A stretch of 64,000 bases of DNA from Pocillopora verrucosa (GCF_036669915.1 NC_089312.1:7951438-8015437), one strand, 5' to 3'. Positions 1 through 10,727 are shown, numbered from the stretch's first letter. Program-made: numbers and translations. The notes: a model not told the origin generated them from the letters alone.

Positions 1-255
1 TGTGTTGTGAAAATATTCAAAGGAACAGCCTTCAATTTGTGTTAGTGGAGAAGTTTACAACCTAATTTAATTTACTTATCTTTATAGCTTAGCAGATAAC
101 TCAGTTTGTTGTGAGCCCTTTATGGGATAGTAAAGTAAACATGAACAGAGGTTTATGAAACAGGCTGAATAGTTTAGTTTTTCTCAATTGTCATTTGTCT
201 TTGTTTTGCTCTGTGAAATAATGATTTTTGTGCTCTTATTCTGTAAACATTTTAA

Positions 256-472
256 TTAAACCTTTACACCTTTATATCAGTATGCAGATTCTTCATACTG
301 TTCTCAATTACACATTTCCTTTGGTACTGACAAGGAGAATCTGTGTTTCAATCACAGCTTTTTAGTTTGGCAATCATCTCCTTTACTTCCATGGTCATTA
401 TGATACATATTTCAGAAGTACTGCTTTAGGGAGAAATTAAATACTTGTCACTTCTAGAATTTAAAGAGTTAA
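256..472 (-). repeat. MITE family B copy (B0)
   Basis: About 215 bp, in inverse orientation to most other family B copies. It begins with TTAAACCTTTACACC and ends with TTTAAAGAGTTAAAA. Internal landmarks shared with other copies are a 'cagtatgcag' block near the left end and a 'gacaaggagaat' block. The ends are decayed, so boundaries are approximate. Confidence 0.6.
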
Positions 473-1849
473 AAATAAAACTTGCCACAAAGCACCTGTG
501 TGACAACTCTGACTGCACTAGAACACTGGTACTTGTAAAATTATAACCAACAACTTTGGTACTTCTCTGAAGGAGTCTCCCTCCTTCAAGCTTTGCCACA
601 GCTTTCAATTTTTTTGTTGTTGTTTCCAGCAACTGGTTTGAAAGAATTCATAGGGGGTTCCCCTCTAAATTATGCAAGTATCCAAAGTATGTTTTTGTGT
701 AGAATATGGTCACATATAGCCCTAATGGCACCCCTCACGCAGAGAAGATTTTGTTTGGAATCACCTTCCCCCAGTCCCTCAGAAGAAATGTCACTCCTCT
801 ATAAATACCCATAAGCTTTTAGAATCCTCACCCTATCCCATTCCAAAAGGCCCTCCAAGGATGGGTGAGGAAATTTCCTAGAGCCACAAACAGTGGACAG
901 GTTTTCAATTCAACTTCATTCTGTGGCAATTCAACTCCCCTCATGCAGATCCCAGGTTTACTTAAGGCCTGTGATGTTCCCCTGTCCAGGCTCAAAAGGG
1001 AAGGAATAACGGAGCAAAGTTATAAATAAGCGGCACACCAGGGATAATCCTCCTTGTGATTAATTGAATACCCCTGGTCTCGACGAGCCCAATGTTTTCC
1101 ACTTGACCATGGGGTTTAATTATCAATAATTTGATTACAACATCAAAGCCCCTATGCAAAGTTCAAATTATTAGTTATTAGAAAAAGAATATGAATCTGA
1201 ATGTTATTAATAATAATAATAACAGTTAAGGATCGTGATAGTTCTTCTCTCTTTAGCTAGACAATAACCTAGACCCTGACTGACATTCTTTATCCAGATC
1301 CTATCATCTTACAGAATCACAGGACACCCAGGTTTTAGATAGATTTCCTCCTGATTGTAATTACGAATCAAGGGTCGTGAATGAAAAAAAGACACATTTA
1401 TCTATCATTGCAACTTAACCTAGACATGTCAACGACATCTTACAATCCAGAGATAGCTGGTAAATTGTGTGGGAATTACACCTCAGTGTACGGTATCAGT
1501 TCATGGTTGCACTCAGTCTTTATCATCGTTGAAATAACATTCAAAACGTTTCGCGCCATTTACATCACAAAGTGGCATGTGTTCCACGCAAGTTGTGTAA
1601 AAGTATCTGCATTTTCTGTAGGAACGCGGAAACATGGTCCCATTTGGCACTAGAATTAAACGGCCCTTGATGCTCCTCGATGCTCCTCAGTGAACCAAGC
1701 CTGAATGAAGCCCAAATATGGCGGAGCTATCTCCAGCAAGCTACTTTTATCTGGCCTCCATATTAATGATGGTATTGGAATTCATGTTGAGCCTGATGGT
1801 GAAATAATTTTTCTTTAAATTTAATTACGGTCATTGCACATGATGTGAG

Positions 1850-1873
1850 AACCACCTCGTGCGCGAGGTGGTT
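1850..1873. repeat. Short hairpin in the STING-1 promoter
   Basis: Two perfect 10-bp arms, AACCACCTCG (1850-1859) and CGAGGTGGTT (1864-1873), flank a 4-nt loop. It could be a cruciform, a palindromic factor site or a remnant of a repeat. No function is implied by the sequence alone. Confidence 0.6.
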
Positions 1874-1955
1874 TCTGCTAAGGAGGCTCCACGCGGAGTA
1901 GGAAACCAACGTATTCTCCTTTCGGTTTTTCATTCCTCTGGAAAAGTTTTTTTCC

Positions 1956-1967
1956 GAAACCGAAACT
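1956..1967 (+). promoter_or_regulatory. ISRE / IRF-type element upstream of STING-1
   Basis: GAAACCGAAACT matches the interferon-stimulated response element consensus GAAANNGAAACT exactly and lies about 235 bp upstream of the STING-1 start codon. No equally good match was seen upstream of STING-2. The match is seen directly; IRF binding is inferred from the vertebrate consensus. Confidence 0.55.
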
Positions 1968-2049
1968 TGCTGAGAGAGCACTTTCAATCTCCGAACAAAT
2001 AATTTCAGCTCGCCCTTAAGGAGCCCAAAGACAACCTCATGACTCCTGG

Positions 2050-2054
2050 CCAAT
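2050..2054 (+). promoter_or_regulatory. CCAAT box, STING-1 promoter
   Basis: CCAATCAAA stands 26 bp upstream of the NF-kB site (start to start). The same nonamer occurs at the equivalent place before STING-2, which supports a retained promoter element over a chance match. Confidence 0.5.
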
Positions 2055-2075
2055 CAAAGCCAGAGTTTTTGTCTA

Positions 2076-2086
2076 GGGGATTCCCC
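2076..2086 (+). promoter_or_regulatory. Palindromic NF-kB site, STING-1 promoter
   Basis: GGGGATTCCCC fits the Rel/NF-kB consensus GGGRNNYYCC on both strands and lies 117 bp upstream of the ATG. An identical 11-mer sits 134 bp upstream of the STING-2 ATG. Cnidarians have NF-kB proteins, so direct regulation is plausible, but binding is inferred. Confidence 0.65.
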
Positions 2087-2202
2087 AAATATATTTTGTC
2101 GGGAATCAAATCGATCTGCTTTTCCCCAGGTTTACTCATTTCGTTGTGACCATTTTTACGAGTACGTAAATTCTGCGTTTAGAAGGAAATATTATACACA
2201 TC

Positions 2203-3876
2203 ATGGCTGAAAATCATCTTCCTCGAGGAGATGACTTAGCTCAACAAGAAAATAATGGCTTTGGACCACTTTTCAAGCGTCGTGGGAAAATTGCTACTGT
2301 CACTTCAGCTATCATGGTTGTGATAAGTGGCGCGACACTATTCTTCTCGGTGAAAGAGAAAGAGAAGGAGTTTCATTTCCTGGTGTTTACAGCTGCCCTG
2401 CTTACCCTCAGTTTTGTTTTCGGTGAACTATTACGAAGGTTGTCCCTGTTGTCTGAGGAGTTCAAACACAAACGCACGAGATATCAAGGAAAGTGGAAGA
2501 GTATTTTCAAGACAACTTTCACTTTCGATTATGGCAGGTGTATTTTAGTCGCTGCTATCGCTTCTGCTGTCATATTATGTTATCAGTTGTATGAACAATA
2601 CGAGGTTTTCTCTCGCCCAGAATTCGCCATTTTGTTTTTTCTGAACTGTTTCGTGGTTCCGCAGTTGTTGTACCTTGTGGGTCTCCGACAGCTCTCTCCT
2701 GTGGAAACATCGGATTTGAACGAAAAAGAAAACAAGAATGTGGCTGATGGGCTGGCTTGGAGCTACTACTTTGGTTATCTGAAGCTGGTACTGCCAAAAC
2801 TGAAAGAACAGATTAGCAAATCGAAACCTGAACTTCGATATGCGATAAAAGAGGAAAAGCTTTTAATATTATTGCCCAAAACGTGCTACACCTGTGCTAA
2901 CATCGTTGACGCAGATGACAGGGTAAAATGGGTCGACAATCTTACTAAGCTTTCAATTGATAGAGGTGGAATTAAGAACAGAATTTACAAGCATGCGGTA
3001 TATAAGATAGAGATGCCCCGCCCAGATGGAACAGTGGGAGAGTACCACTTTATCTTGGAGTATGCCACGCCTCTGATGACCCTCTACGATATGTCTCGAC
3101 AAGAAGACGCCCCCTTTAACCGTGAGGAGCGGGATCAGCAGGTAGGCTAGTTTGTGGTATTTTCCTTTTGATTTTCAAGATGAAAGAGAATCCTGATCTG
3201 AATACTATGAGTAATATTGTGACTGATCCCTGGAGAGAGTTCTTAGGTCAATTTTTGCTGTGGAAGTGCCACTGGCCACTCAGAACCCCTAGCCCATAAT
3301 AGATCCCATCTCAATAACTTTTTGAGTAAATGTAATTTTCATTATCCTAACTTAGTCACTTTCTGTTTATACATCTGTCTTGCAAAGCCTTTTAGGTAGC
3401 TCTTCCTAAAATGAATTGACTCATTTGACCACAAATCTTCCATTTTAAAACCCTAGTTACTTTAATTCAGCTTACCCCCAAAATCCACAAAACACTCAAC
3501 CCCATTTAAGAAACACTATCAAAAATGCATCCCCATAATGGTGAATCCAGTTATGGAAAATCAACCTTATCCAGAGCAGTACATCCCCATTACCCTATTA
3601 TCAGGAAGACCCCCCCCCTGGGGAATGGTCCTCAGAAATATGCTTTGCTTTAGGTCAGACACAGTCTTACTGGAAGTTTTCTTTCCTATTACAAAGGTGG
3701 TGTTATTCATCCAAAAATTGACGGAAATTCTGGAGAACTCTGAAGAGTGCAGAGGGACTTATGAATTAGTGCCAATTTCAGGAAATGATCCACATGAGAT
3801 TTCAAATGTCCTAGTTGGGATGCATAATGCTGCCAACATAGAGATGCACAATCCAGAAGCTAATGGAGTGCACTGA
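2203..3876 (+). CDS. STING1: STING-1, stimulator of interferon genes (2 exons)
   Basis: Predicted 372-aa ER membrane sensor of cyclic dinucleotides. Exons are 2203-3141 and 3697-3876, joined in phase 0 across a GTAGGC...CAAAG intron. The N-terminal half has four hydrophobic segments and the family RYQG motif after the second one. The ligand-binding domain starts at [18 protein letters not shown] (about residue 181). Human positions S162, Y167, R238, Y240, T263 and P264 appear as S187, Y192, R260, Y262, T289 and P290, all conserved. The protein ends soon after the last domain helix and has no vertebrate-type C-terminal tail, so no TBK1/IRF3 motif is visible. Reading into the intron gives a stop after two codons. 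It is the first of two tandem paralogues with the same intron position. Identification is strong; the exon 2 boundary rests on homology to STING-2. Confidence 0.93.
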
Positions 3877-4686
3877 CCAGAACAAGGACAGCTTTAAACA
3901 AAAATATTGCTAACTCAATGTAACAAAAAACTCAGTTTATAACGTTGTATACATAAATTGCTGATATTTTACAAGACCTGTGATATACTAAATGAAATAC
4001 TCCTTTAGTGATCCATGTAGGACTGAGGAGCCTTCCTTTTTCTTTCTATTTTTCAGTTAGTATAATTATAGTTTACACAAAAAATTATTGATATTTAAGA
4101 GTACCTGTAAAAATCCAGATTTTACTCCTAAAGCCTCATGGTTTTAATGATCAAGAAAAAGGAAAACTTGTTGATTATAATTTATTGTATTTAATCCTAA
4201 CAAATAACTGAATGACAATTTATGGTATTTCTGTTGCTCTGAACAATCTGGGAGGCCAAAATGTTTTCCAGAGGTTTGAGAAAGAGAACAAGTATCCCTG
4301 TTCCTTCCAATCTCTTCCTGACTCTCAACTTCCTAAGCTTGCTAACCAGAAGGGTTGGATCATTTTTATGTTATTTGAAAATTTTCATCAGCCTGTTTGA
4401 ATTGATTTTAGCCTAATTAATACTTTGGATGATGAACTGCATATAGATCCTTTTCATGTCATTTCAGACAAAAATCTAGTTGCGTTAATAACTCATGGTG
4501 AATAATTTGTTATGATCTAGTGGTTATGATTGTCATTTCTGCTTTGCCATTTTCAATGACTGCTTAAATTGTCTTTCAGAACAACCAAGATCCTCTTAAT
4601 CATAGGCTCATTATGATATGGAAGACCCACAGCTGCAGCCTGTATGAGCATGCTTAAGTTGTTAGTTGTTGCATTTTAATTCTGTC

Positions 4687-4692
4687 AATAAA
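4687..4692 (+). promoter_or_regulatory. Candidate polyadenylation signal for STING-1
   Basis: Canonical AATAAA followed by T/G-rich sequence, about 810 bp downstream of the STING-1 stop. Other weaker signals could be used. Confidence 0.35.
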
Positions 4693-5526
4693 TTGTTGTT
4701 TATATTTTTGTCTGGATTATGTGAAAATATCCATATCCCTACCCCTCTCTCCAAAATAAGAGTGTCTGGAATTCCTTCCTATTTCCACCACCAGTGATTG
4801 CTAAGGGTTAGGGTTAGAATTAGAAGATAAATGACCATCAAAGTTTCTCAAATACCCACCTGCCCCATTACAATTGACCCTTCAAGGGTGGGTGGGCACA
4901 TTGTCTGAAAACACAAATAGTCATCAGGTTTTCAGTTCAACTTATTCTGTGAATATTCATCTTTGTGGAATGCAAAATTTGGATTAAACTCGAATGAACA
5001 AAGAAAACCCAAAGAGAGATGACAAATTACTTTTTATGGGCTCTTAAAAGCACCCTAAACATGATGTTTTAAAATATTTTAAAAAAATAATAAACATTTA
5101 AAGTTGCCCTCGAAGCTTCGGTTCTCGGCCAAATATTCAGTTTTCTGACATTATTAGCCGACATACCAGCTGCCTTAAGGGATTTATTAAATTTCACTAG
5201 ACATTTTCCAACATGTACCCACTGCCACCGGCTTATAAAAAAAAAAACTTCAACAAATAAACAAATCATGTGAAACTTGGCGACATTTTAAAATGTGACT
5301 TACGTCATGTAGCCGCAGAGGTAATCAAATACCGCACTGAGTTATGTTTTTCCTCGACAGTAAATAACCCCGAGCTGATTTTAAAAGAAAAGTTGGAATC
5401 CTTTTGATTCATCACAATGACCCTGCTTTGTCAATTTGCTTTCAATTTAAGTCCTACGCATCAATAAGATATGTTAAATTTTCCAAAATACTTAAGAAGG
5501 CTTGCAGAGAAAACCACTCCTATCCG

Positions 5527-5531
5527 CCAAT
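5527..5531 (+). promoter_or_regulatory. CCAAT box, STING-2 promoter
   Basis: CCAATCAAA again, here 16 bp upstream of the NF-kB palindrome (start to start), matching the STING-1 arrangement. Confidence 0.5.
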
Positions 5532-5542
5532 CAAAATCATAA

Positions 5543-5553
5543 GGGGATTCCCC
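5543..5553 (+). promoter_or_regulatory. Palindromic NF-kB site, STING-2 promoter
   Basis: GGGGATTCCCC, identical to the site before STING-1, 134 bp upstream of the start codon. The sequence between the site and the ATG has diverged between the two genes while the 11-mer has not. Confidence 0.65.
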
Positions 5554-5686
5554 TAAAGTGTACCCAATCAGTTGAAAAAAAAACGACATCTGCCACGCAA
5601 GCAGTTTAAGATCCCTATCGAAGGGTGCAAAAAAGAAAAACACGTTTTAAAGGGGACGTGCATAAAGATACATAGTTAGTTGATAA

Positions 5687-7457
5687 ATGGATCAACAAGA
5701 AAATAACGGATTTGGACCGATTTTCAAGCCCCGCGGCAAGGCTGTCACTTTCGCTTCAGTAGTGATAGCCACCATATCTGGGGCCCTGCTTGTGTTTGCC
5801 TTATGGGAGAACGAAGACAAGGAAGGAATTAGCTTTGTGTTCTTTGCAACAGCCCTTCTTATGATAAGCGTAATTGCAGGCGAACTAATCAGAAGGGTAT
5901 CGATGCTAGCCGAAGAAATTCGACACAAGCAGACGAGATATCGAGGGGAATGGAGGCGAGTTTTAAAATCTACTTTCGCGTTTGAATACAGTTCTTGTAT
6001 TCTAGTTGTCGGTACCACTTCCACTCTGTTTGTGTGTTATGCCATGTTGCAAAACTATGAATCGTTTCTCCGCCTGGATTATGCCATCTTTTTCATACTG
6101 AATTGTTTTGTGGTACCACAACTGGTTTTCCTCGTTGGTCTCAGAGAGCCGAACACGGTGGAAGCAACCATGTTGAACGAAAGAGATAACAAGAATGTTG
6201 CTGACGGCTTTGCTTGGAATTACTACTTCGGCTACCTGAAGTTGGTTCTTCCCAGGCTTGAAGCTCAGATTGCAAAATCGTCCGAGTTTCGTTACAAGAT
6301 AACAAAGAAGAAACTTTACATCTTGGTGCCGAAGACATGTTATGTGTATGATAATATTGCCGACGCAGATCCCAGGGTTACTTGGGCCGGAGATCTTACA
6401 CCGTGTAAAATCAACAGGGGAGGAATAAGGGAAAGAATTTACAAACAAGCAGTTTACCGAGTAGACATGTCCGATAAACCAGGAATGACACGTGAATACT
6501 TCTTCATTTTGGAGTACGCTTCCAATCTTATGTCTTTGTATGACATGTCTCTCCACGAAGACGCTCCCTTCAGTCGTCAAGAGCGGGATGATCAGGTAAT
6601 CATAGTACTTCCTCAGTTAAAGAGCTTCGCGAAATCCGCGAACTTCTTCTGATGACGTAGATACCCTTGGTTTTGCTGAGCCATCTTTTTTGTCTCTTAA
6701 AAGACATAGCTTATATGTTTATTAATCTTTAGGTAAAGGGTTATGCTGGGAATCTCGTGGCTTCTCTAACTCTGCCATTTTGTATTTACAACAAGACAGC
6801 GCCATTCCCCAACCCCCAGACCCTTTGGAAGAAATGTTTTATTTTCCTCAGGCTTTGGGTACAAGTGCAATGTTCCTGAATATGTCAAACATCAGGCTAT
6901 TATATTCAGTTGTTGGAATATAGCAAACTTATTTGAAATAAAAAATTATATTTGTGTGTACGGGCAAAAAACCATAAGATCCAGAATAAATGGACTTTTA
7001 TTCAGTGTGGGGGGGGGGGGGGGGGTAAGGGTAAAGATGTCTTAGAGGGAAAAGCATACGTGGAGGCCTAACAAAGCCAAATAGTAGGAAATACCAATGA
7101 AAACTTTTTTCTCAGTTTTCAACTTGGGAAACAGCCTCAAAAGGAATATAACAATCCTGCTTCCATCCCACCCCCTCTGCTGGGCACTATTTTCCCAAGC
7201 TCAAACAAACCCAGTCATACCAATAATTCTTGTATCAGATGTTTTTTGTTGTTTTTCTTTTCATGTAAACCCCTTTCTTGTAGGTTGTACTCTTCATTCG
7301 GAAACTGAGAGAAATTCTTGAAAGTTGCAAAGAATGCAGAGGAAAGTGTGAAATAGTTCCCATTTCAGGAGATGAAAAATCCAAGATAGGAGATGTTTTG
7401 GTTGCAATACATAATGCTACTGAAGTGGAGTCAGATGAAGCTGACCTTCAGGATTAG
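5687..7457 (+). CDS. STING1: STING-2, tandem paralogue (2 exons)
   Basis: Predicted 360-aa STING paralogue; exons 5687-6595 and 7284-7457, phase 0, at the same intron position as STING-1. Two in-frame stops (TGA TAA) directly precede the ATG, fixing the start. Four N-terminal hydrophobic segments are followed by the RYRG motif and the ligand-binding domain starting near [18 protein letters not shown]. The guanidine-stacking residues Y183 (human Y167), R250 (R238) and Y252 (Y240) are kept. Human S162 is replaced by N178, T263 by S279 and P264 by N280. The C terminus is acidic (VESDEADLQD) and has no TBK1/IRF3 tail. The pair shares domain order but differs in the pocket, suggesting different ligand preference. 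That is inference; the STING assignment itself is strong. Confidence 0.92.
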
Positions 7458-7594
7458 CAAAGTGGATGATTGTAACAGCAAGTACCACCAAACAGCTTAA
7501 TTTAACAAATCTGGGGTAGTTCTGGCCCCTTACAACCAAGTTTTGATATTGCAGTTCTTCAATAACTATACTGTTAGCCTACAGAAGATCAATT

Positions 7595-7696
7595 GTTACA
7601 ATATTCTCAAACATGATTGAGTCCATGTTTGAACACTAAAAGGACAGTGTACAAATTATGCTTGTACTTAGAAAGTGTAATTGGGAAGTTTACACA
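7595..7696 (+). repeat. Partial copy of foldback repeat C
   Basis: Resembles the left part of the elements at 14921-15388 and 36071-36570: 'attctcaaacatgattg' followed by 'aggacagtgta' and 'cttgtac' blocks. Short and diverged. Confidence 0.4.
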
Positions 7697-7707
7697 TCAC
7701 CAGTGTA

Positions 7708-7713
7708 AATAAA
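7708..7713 (+). promoter_or_regulatory. Candidate polyadenylation signal for STING-2
   Basis: AATAAA 250 bp after the STING-2 stop codon, the first canonical signal downstream. Confidence 0.45.
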
Positions 7714-8642
7714 AAGTATACTGCATTTCTTCAGATAAGTGCGCGAGCACTTATTTAAAATTTCACCTAAAAGGAGGGGCCCTTGTAAGGAGGAGGGAAC
7801 TTAGTCAAGGGGGTAGTTATTGATTTCCTGTTCTGATTCTGCCATAGTTGAAGCTTTAAAGGTTGATAATAAAGTGACAATAAAAACAGATTTTCCATGA
7901 ATCCCTACTACTTAGGAAAGTGAGGGAGGAGGGGGTGCTTGTTTGACATTATGGCCAAGGGGGTGGGCACTTACTTGGTAGATGGCTCTTGTTTGAGGAA
8001 ATACGGAATGTCATTTGCTTACAATGCTTCTCAATAGTGTTAATTAATTCAATAAATGAATATTACCCAAAATAAAAGTAATTTGGTTTGTCAGTTTTAG
8101 TTAAAAGAATATAGTTTCAGCAAGCAGAGATCAAGCCCTTTGCATTAATTTAACCTCACACCGCAAAGTTGTATAATTTTGTATCTATAAACCAATAGGA
8201 TTCAAATATTTTTAATTGGTAAGCATTACAATTGTTAAGTCAAGACCATCATTCCATACTTTTCCTTGACCAAAAAAAGTTGTGGAAATTCAAAATTAAG
8301 GTTGAATAAAAATGTAGGGACCATGTTTCATTCTTTGATTGAAAAGCACTCCACATTTGGGTTACTTATGGGCATACAAAAAAATATATGAATAAAGAAC
8401 ACCTGAGTTTGTCTTTGATTTAAATGAAAAATGGGGTAAAAATCAGAACCTTTCAATACTAGCAGAAAACATTATCTTTTTCTCTCTATAATAAGTGGCC
8501 ATTGATACTACCTTAAACTTTTAGTAAATTATGAAGGTGTGATTGAGGTAAAGAGCTAATTGACGTAACTATAAAAAAGATTCTTGTAAAAATTTTTAAT
8601 TAAGGTAATCCAAGGACAGATGTTCATTGTTGGTATTGTACT

Positions 8643-8854
8643 TTAACCTTTTGACCCTTTAGAGTGATTACCATCTTATTTCTCCTTACAATATCACCCC
8701 TCAATCATGCATTAAGGTCATGAGAATAAAGGAAATGATCACATGCTGAAGAAAATCTTGATTGTTTTAGAAATTCTCATTGTCCACACTTTGGGAAACA
8801 TATGAAGAACAGTATGGAGAATACGCATACTGATGTTAGGGTGTAAAGGATTAA
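8643..8854 (+). repeat. MITE family B copy (B1)
   Basis: About 212 bp, starting TTAACCTTTTGACCC and ending GTGTAAAGGATTAA, with TTAA at both ends. Internal blocks 'atttctccttacaatatcac', 'aggaaatgatcac' and 'tgcatactgatgtt'-like sequence recur in other B copies. It ends only 13 bp from the FAHD1 copy a stop codon, so it must lie in that gene's 3' UTR or immediate flank. Confidence 0.75.
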
Positions 8855-8867
8855 CCCTATCATGTTT

Positions 8868-9914
8868 CTACAACACCACAGGAAATGTCATGTCTATTTT
8901 ATCCCCAAGACCACAAGCTATTGTTTGTCCAGGTTTGACTTCTGAGACACCCTCTGGAGTCCCAGTCAAAATGAAATCTCCTTCCTCTAAAGTCATACTC
9001 TGACTGATATAGCTGATCAAATAAGGAATTGTGAAGATCATATCCTGAGTGTTTCCATCTTGTTTTAGTTCACCATCAACTTTCAGCCAAAGATGGACAT
9101 TATCAGGTTGCGGAATCTCTGTCTTGGAGATGAATCTACTGACTGGCAATGCAGTATCAAAACCTTTAGCAAGTGTCCATGGTTGACCCAGCTTCTTAGC
9201 TTTATTTTGAAGATCTCTTGCAGTCATATCAAGAGCAAGAGCATATCCCCCAACGTAATCCATTGCATTGGATTCCGCAATAGACACGCCTGTCTTACTA
9301 ATTACAACACCGAGTTCTACTTCGTGGTGGAGCTCGTCACAACCTGGAGGAAGCTGCAAGCAAAACAAGTTAATAAGTGACAGAATAGAAAATAAAATAG
9401 TCCATGCACAATTATACCGTACAAGTTACGTTCAAGAAAACCCAAATTCTAGGGTCCAAACTGTATAAAGACTTAGAAATTAGGGGTCATAGGAATTCGC
9501 CCTCCACCCCACCTCCGATCAACAATACCCCTTTTCCAAAGGCCCTCCACGATGTAGTACAGCCCTCCTCATTAGATTTTTACGATCACAAATTTAAAGC
9601 TTTAGGTGACTAATTTGTAGCCTTGTACTCCCAAGGTACCTTGATTTTTCCTCCTTGTTGTAGGTAGCTGGATGGCGGCTTCAGGAAGATGAGTGGAGTT
9701 TTTGGAACAGGATTTCCCAATTCCGCAGCGTGTTCCCTACGTACCAAGCAATAAAATCTTTCATCTTCCTTTGTTTGGAGACACTGAATAAAGTTATTGT
9801 CGAATTACTCTTCTTTTAAAAAGCTCACCTGTAATTTCGTCCGACTGCGATTATCTTCCGTCCAAACTCCACGAATCTTCGAAGATCTCTCGAAGATGAT
9901 GTTGCAGCCGCCAT
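8868..9914 (-). CDS. FAHD1: FAHD1 copy a, acylpyruvase/oxaloacetate decarboxylase (3 exons)
   Basis: Predicted 222-aa fumarylacetoacetate-hydrolase-domain enzyme, close to human FAHD1 (about 220 aa), which is mitochondrial, cleaves acylpyruvates and decarboxylates oxaloacetate. Exons on the minus strand: 9914-9829, 9736-9640 and 9353-8868, with matching phases. Visible motifs: GRKIIAVGRNY near the N terminus; the catalytic lid pair H-x-x-E in YREHAAEL (human H30/E33); metal ligands in HHEVELGVV (two Glu) and in LALDMTARD (Asp); and the LTGTPEGV loop. All key residues are present, so this copy should be active. A related gene follows 1.3 kb further along in the same orientation. Identification is strong. 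Confidence 0.93.
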
Positions 9915-10514
9915 TTTTATCTTGATTCAATGAAATTACGGGGTGGGAGGGTACCCGTCACCCTACCCGGGTAGAGAGGGGAGAAAATACCGGAAGAGAA
10001 TGTTTTTGGAGAGTAAAGCCCCGCTCAAAATTATGTCATCTGCACTTAAGCTTTTAGCAATTGAATTTAAGAAGGGAGTATTAAAAGGATAGTAGTATTT
10101 GTGACAGTCTGGGAGAAATTTTTCCAAAATCACTTCTACCAAATCAGTTGCTGAACATGGCCAGTCAGCCAGGAAGAAATGATGGAAACACTGCACTGAA
10201 TATAATTGAAATCATGAGACCAGTATTCGAAAATTTTCCATTTTATTCAGAATCATTTGAAAAAATGTTACCATTTGCCCACATTCATTTGCCTTGTATA
10301 TTTTTTTCATTTCATTTTAAGTAACTATTAAGTGTATGCATTAACCTTGATCTGATTTTAAAAAATTTTTAGTTCTTTGGAAAGAGAAAGTTTAAAACAA
10401 TTGATACTTTCTAACACATGGAATGTTTGCAACAATGCAATTAATTTTTAATATTTAGCAATGTAAAATTTAAAGCAATTTAACCTTCCATTTTTGTGGC
10501 AAGGATCAGAGCTT

Positions 10515-10727
10515 TTAACCCTTTTAACTCCCAAGAATTCATGAGTAATTCTCCTTACTGTCTGTCATACAATTTATGTGATGTTAGCTTGGAGAATTTG
10601 GAAGTGAATCAACCAATAATCCCCCAATTGATATTTTTCTTTATTCTCATTACTTGTCTATTTGATATCATATTGATAATGTAAGGAGAAATTCTGTCTA
10701 GGTCACTAGTGGGCCTTGAAGGGTTAA
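10515..10727 (+). repeat. MITE family A copy (A1)
   Basis: 213 bp with inverted ends TTAACCCTTTTAACTCCCAA and CCTTGAAGGGTTAA, both containing TTAA. Internal inverted 'tctccttac' and 'gtaaggaga' blocks are shared with A2 and A4. Confidence 0.8.

Larger units (their letters stand above)
1..2202. other. Upstream intergenic region and STING-1 promoter
   Basis: No convincing gene is visible. Short ORFs here (for example + 1381-1653 and - 1763-2053) have no recognisable domains and no supporting splice pattern. The interval holds a MITE copy (256-472), an ATT microsatellite near 1206, NF-kB-like decamers at 654-663 and 869-878, a 10-bp-stem hairpin at 1850-1873, and the STING-1 proximal promoter elements listed separately. 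A segment around 878-923 resembles 4901-4948 upstream of the second STING gene, so the tandem duplication probably included part of the 5' flank. Confidence 0.6.
3877..5686. other. Intergenic region between the two STING genes
   Basis: Holds the STING-1 3' flank with a candidate AATAAA at 4687-4692, two telomere-like TTAGGG units near 4802-4817, and the STING-2 promoter (CCAAT at 5527, NF-kB site at 5543). No further gene is recognised. ORFs at 4212-4400 (+), 5069-5269 (-) and 5461-5643 (-) look random. Confidence 0.55.
7458..8867. other. Intergenic region, STING-2 to FAHD1 copy a
   Basis: Converging 3' flanks. Contains a candidate STING-2 polyadenylation signal (7708-7713), a partial foldback repeat (7595-7696) and MITE B1 (8643-8854). 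No further gene seen. Confidence 0.55.

Noticed and set aside
1763-2053. 96-aa minus-strand ORF upstream of STING-1
   Set aside because: Overlaps the STING-1 promoter and the hairpin; no domain.
4802-4817. Telomere-like TTAGGG repeats
   Set aside because: Only two units; no array.
7009-7026. Poly-G run
   Set aside because: Simple sequence (another is at about 26021-26038); no wider structure was seen, and run length may be a sequencing uncertainty.
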